Assembly (NCBI GenBank): GCA_007922195.1
Contig: ML681967.1
Span: 8,799,712-8,863,711, forward strand
DNA: 64,000 nt
Direction of reading: 5' to 3'
From: Podocnemis expansa
Lineage: Eukaryota > Chordata > Testudines > Podocnemididae
The position numbers were made by a program, and so were the translations under genes. The notes beneath the pieces were generated by a model. It saw only the letters and a list, made by a program, of their open reading frames with translations, had not been told where the DNA came from and ran no database searches. This document shows positions 55,332-64,000 of this stretch, in pieces. Positions within the stretch are counted from its first letter, which is position 1. Every line of letters begins with the position of its first letter.

Positions 55332-56903
55332 CCATATATACTCACGGATAAGCTGACCCCTGGTTCTGGGCCCCCAAAATGGGAAAAAATGGATGACCCG
55401 TATATAAGCCAAGGTCCCTCTGCAGCCTTGGGCCTCTAACCCCGCACCCTGTGCTGCCCACTTCCCTGGGCTCCCTGACACCCTCCCAAACCCCCAGGAA
55501 CAGCTGCTGATTTCCCTGCTATCCCCGACACCCTCCATAAGCCCCGGGTCATGCCATCACTTCCCTCGCCATCCCCGATCCCCCCTCCCAAACATCTGGG
55601 TCATGACACCGCTTTCCCTGTCATCCCTGACCCCCCTCCAAAACCCCCAGGTCACACAGCCACTTCCTCTGCCGTCCCCTACCCCCTATCTAATTCCCGG
55701 ACCCCCTTACCTGGCCACTCCAGCAGCTAGGCAGAGGCTGGGGCTTGCTCCCCTTGCTTTAAGCCGGGGTTTCAAACTCAAATCACCATGAGGGCCAAAT
55801 GAGAACTAGGATATTGGCCCAAGGGCTGCATTACTGAAACCTCTTCATATAGGAGGGCCACCAGTTTATTTAATTAAAATGAAATTAAAAAATAATTTAA
55901 TTCAGAGTGATTGTAAATAGAATTAATTAATTTGGTTTAATTAATTGAATTTGTATGGATTTTTAATTGAAATTGAATTTTTAGAAAGCTTTTTAATTAA
56001 AATTATAAGCTTTTGTCAAAAATGGAGAGAAGGAAAGAATGAAGGGAAAAACGAAGAAAGAAAGGATAGAGAAAGAGGGAAAAAAGAGAAGAAGAAATGA
56101 AAGGTAAGAAAGAAGGAAGGAAACAAGAAAGGAAGAGAAAAAGAAAAATGAGAAAAGAAATATGGAAGAAAGTGAATGAAAGAGATGGAAGGAAGAAGAA
56201 GAAAGAAAGAAGGCCTAGGGGCTGGGTGATGGTCCCATGCTCGCCAGTGGTGTGGTCTTGCTCCCAGTCCTAGGGGGATGACCAGGGTCCCAGGGGATGG
56301 AGCGGATCAGCCTGCCAGACTCGCCTCCAATTGGCCCTGGTCCTTGTCCCCCCCAAGAGAACGGCCTTGCAGGGCTCTGCCTGCTATGCGGCTGCCAGGC
56401 CGGTGGCAGGCTCCATCTCCTCCTCAGCTGCCCAGCAACATGACTGCTGGCTCTGAGGCCATGGGGGGGGAGGGGCACATGCTCCAGGAGCACTGCCAAC
56501 AACACCGGATTCAGCTCAGTCAGTGGCAGGACCCTGGGCAGGAGTCAGGCAGCTGCAGCTTGGCTGCCAGCTCCCAGCCAGCAGGGGTGCAGGCTGCTTG
56601 AAAAGCTGGCCAGGGGAACGGAACCGGCTTATGTTAGGGGCCGCAGGTGGGAACTCTACAGGCCATGTGTTTGAGATCCCTCCTTTAAGCTCTGCCCAGG
56701 CTGAGTACACAATATGGCCGCTCTGGCAGCTAGACAGAGGCTGAGACTCGCCCCGAACATGCTTGGAGCATGCTTAGGGTGGGAGACTTAAAACTCCTGG
56801 GCTGGAGCTGCTTTCTGCTCTATGACCCTCATATAAGCCGAGTGACATTGTTAAAGGGGATTTTAAGGCACAGAAATCTTAGCTAATATGCAAGTATATA
56901 TGG
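55332..56903. mobile_element. DNA transposon remnant with TA target duplication, about 1.57 kb
   Basis: The left end CCATATATACTCACGGATAAGC and right end GCAAGTATATATGG are inverted repeats flanked by TA on each side (55,330-55,331 and 56,904-56,905). A second pair of motifs, TATATAAGCC (about 55,401 and 56,832), lies just inside. TA duplication fits the Tc1/mariner/pogo group. The family name is uncertain, and no transposase is visible. A hAT is inserted at 55,765-56,682. Confidence 0.65.
55765..56682. mobile_element. hAT-type element, 918 bp, with AT and purine blocks
   Basis: The left end CGGGGTTTCAAACTCAAATC and right end CATGTGTTTGAGATCCCTC are inverted repeats. A perfect 8-bp duplication CTTTAAGC flanks it (55,757-55,764 and 56,683-56,690). 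The left 90 bases match the 42,460 family (CACCATGAGGGCC and TGAAACCTCTTCATA). The interior has an AATTAAAT-rich block at 55,860-56,010, then a GAAA/GGAAG purine tract at 56,022-56,215, then GC-rich sequence. It is a longer member of the same hAT family. Confidence 0.85.
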
Positions 56904-56905
56904 TA

Positions 56906-57602
56906 GCTTTGAAAGTGACCATCGTCTTGTCAGCTGGGAAGTGAACCTGACTGGTAGAGTCATGAGCAAGAGGAGACACACTGGCAGTCTCTGCAGACTG
57001 AGAAAGAAGCACTGCATCGTTTAACATTTGAAAAGTTATTTTTGCAACCATAAAAGGTAGAAACTTCATTGTTTAAAATAAAAGATTAATCTCTTTAGCA
57101 TCTCTGGCAGATAATATAGGCTCCTTTCTCACTAGAGAAAACTTTCTACTCATTGGTAAGACGGTGAATGGATTTGTCAAGTTCTGAAATGGAAGCCATT
57201 TTCTTTTGAAGGAACACATCAACTTGAAATCTAGTCAGTTTAAGAAAATTAATTTAAGGGATTTCAGGGGCTACACCTACCATCTGGCAATGTTTATGAT
57301 TTTTTTACAGTTATATTTCCTATGTTTTGTGGTTTTTATCTGCCTTTTTGTTGTGTGAATGGGCAAACTATCTGGGCTGTACAGGAAAAATAGACAGACT
57401 GACTATACACAAGTGCTGTCAAATATACAAAGTAAAAGCCTTAACTGTTTTCAGTTCCAGTAATATTAGAAGTTAGTTGAAACAATAGGTAAGTTCTCAT
57501 TCAGAGATTTTTTTAAGTTAACTTTGGCATTTAAAGATGTTTAATGTGAGAAATTAAGAAAGTTTGGACTACCACTTCATTTGCACTGGTTGATCAATCT
57601 AA
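56906..57602. other. Noncoding stretch
   Basis: Nothing recognised. Confidence 0.35.
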
Positions 57603-58368
57603 GGTCTTGTCTACACTAGAACATTTTGTTGCAGTTACACTAGAATCCCTGTTTTATCAGGAAAGCTGCCTTGCTTTGCCAATAAAATAACCCCATCAGT
57701 GCAAGACGAATAATGCCTTTTGCACAACTGTTGTACCGCAAAAGAATGAATGTATACGCTCAAGCTGTTTTTTGTCGTGTTACACAGCCTCCGGCAATGT
57801 CTCACAGTGCCAATCAGGACTACTCTGGTCTTCCCTTATAGAGTGGGCAGCTGTCATACTTGTCTAACAGAGGTGAAACTGACAAATAAGGGTTTTTGTC
57901 AATTTCACTGAAGGTGGGGGGGGCAAGAGCAGGATGGAACCCCAGTGGCTTCAGTGCCACCCGCCCCCCCCCCAGGGATCTGGGAGCCCTGGCAGCCGGT
58001 TCCTATGCCACAGGGGACCCAAGAGCCCCAGGTGCTGCTTTCTATGCTGAAGGAGCACTTGGTCCCCACAGCATAGGAACAGCTGCCGAGCTACATGGTG
58101 CTGGCAGCTGCTGGGGGGCCCCAGGCACAATACTTAGGTCCCCAGCAAGGGTGGGAAACAGCCGGAAGCTTGTGGGCTCCCTGCAGGGTTAGAGTTGACC
58201 TCTCAGCTTCCCCACACTGCCTCTTTCGTCAGTGGAAGTGATCCTTGTGAGGAGACACTCCACCAACAAAAGGATGGCTGGGTGTACACTAGACACCACT
58301 GTAATTATATTGGTGGCTGTCTGGCAGCAAAGGGTTTGCCAGCAGAACTCTGTAGTGTAGACATAGCC
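57603..58368. mobile_element. Harbinger-like element, about 766 bp, GC-rich interior
   Basis: The left end GGTCTTGTCTACACTAG and right end (inward) GGCTATGTCTACACTACAG are inverted repeats. The flanks TAA (57,600-57,602) and TAG (58,369-58,371) resemble a 3-bp duplication. A second terminal-like TGTACACTAG lies inside near 58,291. The GC-rich middle (57,905-58,200) has no transposase. It may be two joined MITEs. Confidence 0.6.
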
Positions 58369-58849
58369 TAGAATTTAATTCTGTGGCTGTTGTACCACCA
58401 TTGCATAACTCCAGTTAATCAGAACGAAGTACATTTTGAGAAGAATTGGAATTATAACATCTGGTCTGTTTGCTCTGCTTTGAGATACAGCATAAGGAAG
58501 AGATTTAAGGATGAAATGAGAGCCTTAAATTGAAATTTCCTGACTCTCTTTGTGTGTTCTTTATACCATTTCTTTATGTATTATTGTTACCTTTCGTTTA
58601 CATGTTTTGCCAAGAATAAATGGGAAAAAAAAAAACAATTTCAACATGTTACTAGCAATTTAATGCGGAAGAGGAGTGTAAATAACAGTAAATACAAACA
58701 GATTGTCTGAGTTTATTCACATTAAACTCTTGTTTTTATGCTTCAAAAGTAGGGTCTTGATTTGTGAAAATGGGGTTAATTCAGAATAGCAGCCCAAGAG
58801 ATTACATTCAGAGTGCTAAAATCTTTAATCACTTTGCACTCTTTTTCAG
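58369..58849. other. Noncoding stretch
   Basis: Nothing recognised; AT-rich. Confidence 0.35.
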
Positions 58850-58912
58850 CAACCCAAAAGAGAAAACTTAGAAAATGATTGTTTTGCCAGGCAATCTGGT
58901 CTTCCTCAATAA
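58850..58912 (+). other. Candidate terminal exon segment, plus strand
   Basis: A strong acceptor (TTTGCACTCTTTTTCAG) is followed by 20 open codons (QPKRENLENDCFARQSGLPQ) and TAA (58,910-58,912). Another acceptor-donor pair with a different frame lies at about 58,886-59,036 (ending CACTG then GTAAGG). On the minus strand of the same region a frame of about 70 codons is open. These compete, so at most one is likely real. Confidence 0.22.
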
Positions 58913-59354
58913 TGCTTTCCTGGGGTGGACCACTGTCAGCAGAACTAATCAGAGTCTCCAGATTTTCATTTCTGGTGTCACTAAGAAGGTGGGCTTATAC
59001 AGGAGCAGATGTGGGATCCTCATCTAGTGGCACTGGTAAGGCTCTTGATGAAAGAGAAGTTGGAACAAGATGGTGTGGATTGATAAAGAGACAGGGGAAC
59101 TAAAGTGGAGTGGAAGAAAGATTGTACAGAGAGAAATAAAGAAATATTAATTAGCAGTAACTGTTAATTGCACTGGTATCCCAGAGTTAGAATTGGAATA
59201 ATTGCCTGTTTTGATAGTAGGGATAGTCAATAAAAATGAAATGAATCCTCTGCAGTACTGAAAAATGTATAGAATTTAAATTAAATAGATTTAGTTCTTT
59301 TTTTTTTTACAATTTAAATTGATTTATTTTTTTCTTTTCTCTTTTTTCCTTCAG

Positions 59355-59393
59355 AAAATTGATAATGACCCTTCGGAGTATACATTTAAATAA
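59355..59393 (+). other. Candidate terminal exon segment, plus strand
   Basis: A long pyrimidine tract (CTTTTCTCTTTTTTCCTTCAG) ends in a strong acceptor at 59,353-59,354. In one frame the following reads KIDNDPSEYTFK then TAA at 59,391-59,393. In another it reads KLIMTLRSIHLNN and on to a stop near 59,411. It could be the last exon of a rightward gene, with the candidate exon at 58,850 upstream. No family recognised. Confidence 0.25.
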
Positions 59394-60600
59394 CAGGCGG
59401 TCTCTTTCCTAATGGAACAGATGCCTACGTGTTTTTTCTATCTGGACATTGGAATTGTCATTGTGGAATTAAAAGCCCATATTTTTCCAAGGCATTGTCT
59501 CATGAAAATTTATATGTGGCACGAGGTAATGCATGAGGGACACCACATACTGCCTGAGTGCAATATTCAAATGGAGGAATCACAAAAAGTTCTCTATACC
59601 TTTTTAATACTGATTTCCTCTGCATCCCCAAATCTGTTCCTTTCCCCTTCCTCCCCCGTCACCTCCTCTCCCTTTCATCTTATCACCTTGTATAATCACA
59701 AATGGCTATAATTTTCATGCAGTAAAAGGAGGTAGATAGTATCCTTTGAGTAGCACTTTATTCTTCATCCACTGAGTGAAATACATCCCATGTACATGAT
59801 TTGATTTAACCAGGCACAGTATTTTTTGAAGGCATTTTATCATGAAAAGGAAGAAGTTAATTTTTAAGTGTGGACTGAATTCACCCATATTTTATTTATA
59901 AAATAGAGAGGCCATATTACCATAGACTATCAGAATGCGATACATGTGTTTTTTCTTCAGTTAAATATAGATGACCTTTGAAAAGGGTCAGGGAACAGTT
60001 CCAGGGTGGGAGCCAATTCAGACATGGAAAACCAAACCTCCATCATTATTAGATGGTCAAGTTTCACCTCAGGAAGTCTAAATTACTAATTGCTGCTAAA
60101 GTTCTTTTAATAAAAATGAATCCTTACTATTTTCGCAACTTGATGTGATGGCTCCACTGCAGTCGCAGCTAGCAATTGCTTTTTTGCCTGTTTGGGAAGC
60201 TTGGGAAGTCTGGGAGGAAAAAACAGATTCCGAGGCAAATATTCTACAGCCATGAAACCTTGAAGACAATTTATTTATTTGTTTATTAATTTATTAAGAA
60301 AGAGAAGTATGGCTCCCCCTGCATCCCAGGCTTATCTACATATATTTGCCTACATCTCTAGTCTCCCTCAAGACAACACATTTCCCTCTTCTTGGACCAT
60401 TATGCAATGAAATGTATTTCCTAGTCTTTTTTCCATAATGAAGGTCTCAGATTTCTCACTTGCATATTCCCAGTCTCTAGCAGAAGTGATCATAAAGTTC
60501 AGTGTTAGTAATTTTCTGTTAAACATCTTACTATTTCAGTTCCAGCTTCTGTCTACATTAATTGCTCTAAGAATGGTTAGTAGCGTCTCTTGCACTAGAT
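59394..60600. other. Noncoding stretch
   Basis: Nothing recognised beyond a TTTATTTG-rich tract at about 60,270-60,296. If the candidate last exon at 59,355 is real, this could hold its 3' UTR. Confidence 0.35.
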
Positions 60601-61042
60601 CAAGGGTGGCCAAACTTGTGGAACTCAAGAGCCACACAAGCTGATTATTAAAACTTCGAGAGCTGCACTGAGGTATATAGCCACACACTTTTACCTATTC
60701 CAAAATTACTAAGTTTAAAAGTCATTGCACACTTTAATTTTATTGTAAAAAGAGGACAAATATTGACCCTACTAATGTCAGATTCTAATAATTATTTAAG
60801 GTTATTATGAAAGTTAGGCCTATACAGTAAAAACTTAGCTGCTGCTTGATGTAGAAGACTGCAGGCTAGTGGCGAGTTATTTTAAATCCTGACCATGCCA
60901 CGCTTCTCCCCACCATCCCGACCCTCCTGAACTCCTAGGCTGGGGCTGCTTTCCTAAATTGATTTGCTGACACTCTTCTGGAAGCCACACTTTTTCATTC
61001 AAGAGCTGCATGTGGCGCCCAAGCCTCAGTTTGGCACGCCTG
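60601..61042. mobile_element. hAT-type MITE, 442 bp
   Basis: The left end CAAGGGTGGCCAAACTTGTGG and right end TCAGTTTGGCACGCCTG are inverted repeats of hAT type. Flanks CACTAGAT (60,593-60,600) and CGCTAGAT (61,043-61,050) are an 8-bp duplication with one mismatch. Inside, AAGAGCCACACAAGCTGATT and AAGAGCTGCATGTGGCGCC are inner parts of the termini. Confidence 0.85.
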
Positions 61043-61767
61043 CGCTAGATCATCGCTGTTTCAGTCCTGTGCTCTTGAAACAGGGTAGTGACCAAAAGTT
61101 TGTTACTGTAACTGTTAGTGATAACTATTTGTTAACTATAACTGTTAGCTAGCATGTATGAAACAAGTGATCGCACTCTGGCTCTTGAGCAGCTATTCAC
61201 AACAAAAGGATGATGGATAGTTTTGTTTGTTTCTTTAGAGCCTGTGATTTGGATTCCATTCTGAATTCTTGTCACAGATTTCCTATGTGATGATGGAGAA
61301 GTCTTTTGGTGCCTCTGCCTTTTTACTTTTATGGAGACAAATGAAGCTAATACTTAAATATAGTTGTTTAAAACAGGGGTTTAATTCATTATTCTTTGGA
61401 GGATTGAGGTTCTCAAATAGAGTACTACAAAAGTGCAAAGTATTAGAATTTTTACTAATTAATAAGCCAGAATGTTCAAACCTGGCTCCTAGATCCATAT
61501 TTAGCACCAAATGTAAGTGGTCCAGTTTTCAGATGCCCTACTTCCACAAGAGTTTCCATGTGACCTTCAGGTGATCAGTACCTTTCAAAATCAGACAACA
61601 TATATTCAGGTGTTAAATACAGATTTAGGACCCTAACTTTAGGCATTCAGGTTGAATACTTTGTCAAAAGCTTCATCTGAGAGACCAGATGTGGAATGGA
61701 CATGAAGAGAAAGCTATCCTATTAAAGCTGAAAGGGCTCTCTCTAAGAGCTTACCTATACTTTGAAC
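61043..61767. other. Noncoding stretch
   Basis: Nothing recognised. Confidence 0.35.
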
Positions 61768-61937
61768 CAGGAGTCTCAAATTCAAATCACCATGAGGGCT
61801 GCATGAGGACTAGTACAGTAGCCCAAGGGCTGCACCACTGAAACCTTTTCCTGCAGTGATATTGCAAATATTGATAGCAATAGTGTCATCGCGGGCTGCA
61901 AGAAATAACTTTAGGGGCCGCGAGTTTGAGACCCCTG
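61768..61937. mobile_element. hAT-type MITE, 170 bp
   Basis: Ends CAGGAGTCTCAAATTCAAAT and GCGAGTTTGAGACCCCTG are inverted repeats. Flanks CTTTGAAC (61,760-61,767) and CTTTAAAT (61,938-61,945) are an 8-bp duplication with two mismatches. Same family as 42,460-42,640 and 45,121-45,330. Confidence 0.85.
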
Positions 61938-64000
61938 CTTTAAATGCTACAGTGGCACAGCTGTGGCACTTCAATGTAGACACTACTTACTATGTGACAG
62001 GAGGTGTTTTCCTGGCTGCATAGGTAAATAACATTTTTGAGAAGTGGTAAGCAGGTGACAAAATAATTCTTCTGTTGACCGAATGCTGTCTACATAGAGG
62101 GTTAGGTTGGTTTAACTACTTAAATCTATTCCTCTACCTTACTGGTTCTCTGCAATATTGCTCTGCCCCATGGAGGGATTAATGGAAGAGGATGTGAAGC
62201 ATGCTTCATGGTCTGCAGAAAAAGTGACAATTTATCTTGTCTCGGACCCCACTCAAACCTGGATTTGATTTACCATAGAGGCAGTGGAGTCTTCTGAACT
62301 GGTTTCACAACAGACCTGGAATTTGTGCTGCAGCAGAATTTTGGTGGTGTTTTACAGACAGTTCACTATATCCATGTGGGCAGCCACAAATCATGGCACA
62401 TGCTGAGGACTGCAAAATACCTCAACTTCCTGGAGGGTTTCATGCCTTGAACGTCACAGATAAGAATGCTGTGATTTGATTTTACCAGATTGCATATGCC
62501 AAACAAATATATTTTATAGCAATCAGGAGTGTAGATTTTTCACACCCTTGAGCAATATAGCAGGGTTAACCTAACTTTAGTGTAGATCAGAACGAAGACT
62601 TTGAGGGACGTTGTTGGGCCAGTGTAGCTCTCACTGCTTCTTCCTGTACAGAGCCTGTTCTGCAGGTACTAAACTGCATTAGAACACCAGGGTTATGAAC
62701 TGAGCTGTCAACCACACACTTCATTTGGAACCAGAAGTATGGAATCAGGCAGTAGCAGAGAAAAGAAAAATACAGTTAAATGTTAAATGTAATCTTAAAA
62801 ACGAAAAGGGGGTGAGAAGCTTTTTTCTTTCATGTAATGAAGTTCCAAAGCTATATGAGGTCGATGTTCAGTTGTAAATGTTTGAAAAACAACCATAATG
62901 TTTTGTTCAGAGTTATGAACATTTCAGAGTTACTAACAACCTCTATTCCTCAGGTGTCTGTAGCTCTGAGGTTCTACTGTACTTCAGACTCCTGCGCTGT
63001 CAGTCTGGTTTATATCACAAGCACTTTATTTGGTATATAGTGGAGGAGAGGGAAGTGGAATCATCAGCTTTGGTGGCATTATGTACATAACTTTTGCACA
63101 GTTACATGTAATTGCCTATGTACATGTGTATTTATGCTATCTATCTGCATATATGCATGTAGATAGGAAACTCCTAAATATTTTTGTACAGTTACCTTGC
63201 ATTTGTATTGTGAGTTAGTGGGTGCCTAAACTCTCCCAAAATTTCTGTCTGGTTAATATAGACCTAAGTGTTCTCAGTAGGTTTCATTGTGTTGGACTCA
63301 TGCAAGGGCAACAGCAAACATAAGAAAAAAGAGAATGTGAAAACTGGCATTGCCTGTTTCTTAAAGATTAATAGATTCTGACATCTACTAGAATGAGTAG
63401 CTTGCTTAGTGTGAGAATCTTACTCTTCCCACATTTCATTTCCTCTGACCTTTGCCCTGATACCCATACCAGTGCATTAAAATATCTAATTCCAAGCTTT
63501 CTTGGCTATTTTTTTATGGTCAGAGGAGATACTTTTGTGTTGGGTCATGAAACCAGTGGTGAATCACCCTTTGCATAACCGTTGCTTTTTCACATCCTGG
63601 TCTCTCATTCCAAGTATCCATCCCCTTTTGATAAAATATTGACTAATGACTCATCTTGATGGTTACGTCTGCAAGAAATCCCCTTCTGCCTTCTCTATCA
63701 CCATAAAGAGTTTCCACTCATAGCACCATTGCGATTTGGAACCCAGCACCCACCACAAGAGTCTTTATGGAAATCAGGGTACAGATTTTTTGCAGGAAAA
63801 GCCCTAAAGATTGTTATCTAAAAAGTACTTTAAACTTCTCTGTCTGTGCAGGCGTATGTATGTATTTTTAATTATTTTCTTTTCAAATATATAACTCATT
63901 ACTTCATTAACCAGTCATGATTCCCCAGCATTCTGAATTGCTCTTATTTGTTCATTGTCACCAAAACACTTAGCAAACATTTAATTAATCCTTTCTACAC
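61938..64000. other. Intron-like DNA to the window end
   Basis: No gene or clear repeat border. The TGTAGACACTAC at about 61,976 and GTCTACATAGAGGGTTAGG at about 62,089 are inverted and could be the degenerate ends of a Harbinger-like MITE about 130 bp long. Confidence 0.4.

Noticed and set aside
1..64000. CRISPR arrays, operons, prophage or bacterial genes
   Set aside because: No regularly spaced repeats, no ribosome-binding sites or gene packing; the repeat content is that of a vertebrate.

Overview
The window looks like a piece of a turtle (chelonian) nuclear genome, with another non-avian sauropsid as the alternative. It holds long CR1 LINEs, a tRNA-derived SINE with a CR1-like 3' tail, two DIRS-type tyrosine-recombinase retroelements, RTE and Penelope fragments, and many short hAT and Harbinger-like elements. 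There are no dense ORFs, operons or ribosome-binding sites. Most long open frames lie in transposable elements (TEs) or are GC-rich shadows of repeats.

Layout. 1-2.68 kb: long CR1 copy (minus) with an open endonuclease/RT frame. 2.7-6.7 kb: AT-rich intron-like DNA. 6.73-8.74 kb: GC-rich hAT element with a second hAT nested in it. 8.8-16.5 kb: AT-rich DNA with a SINE, fold-back repeats and candidate minus-strand exons. 16.5-19.1 kb: GC-rich repeats, including a large fold-back. 22.8-24.2 kb: CpG island, probably a bidirectional promoter, with a clean minus-strand splice donor at 23,081-23,082, CCAAT and YY1-like sites, and a ZNF143/THAP11-type site. 24.41-30.49 kb: nearly complete DIRS element (minus) with gag, RT, RNase H and tyrosine recombinase, broken by a MITE, a SINE and frameshifts. 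31.7-32.8 kb: unclassified GC-rich repeat. 33.9-35.6 kb: old CR1 containing a hAT that contains another hAT. 37.5-41.0 kb: hAT, RTE, CR1 and Penelope remnants. 42.4-45.4 kb: several hATs with 8-bp target duplications. 48.60-52.97 kb: a second, non-autonomous DIRS element with gag but no recognisable RT or recombinase, inserted into a fold-back repeat. 53.7-64 kb: more fold-back, hAT and TA-flanked elements, plus intron-like DNA.

Host genes. The CpG island suggests divergent transcription. Leftward, a noncoding first exon could lead to small candidate exons at 21.7, 12.9, 12.5, 12.1, 10.4, 10.2 and 9.9 kb. Several of these have good splice signals and compatible phase, but I cannot name the protein. 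Rightward, a possible first exon ends near 23,882, and candidate exons lie near 58.85 and 59.36 kb. All host-gene calls are splice-motif inference and need transcript data. TE family names rest on motif recognition, not on a database search.
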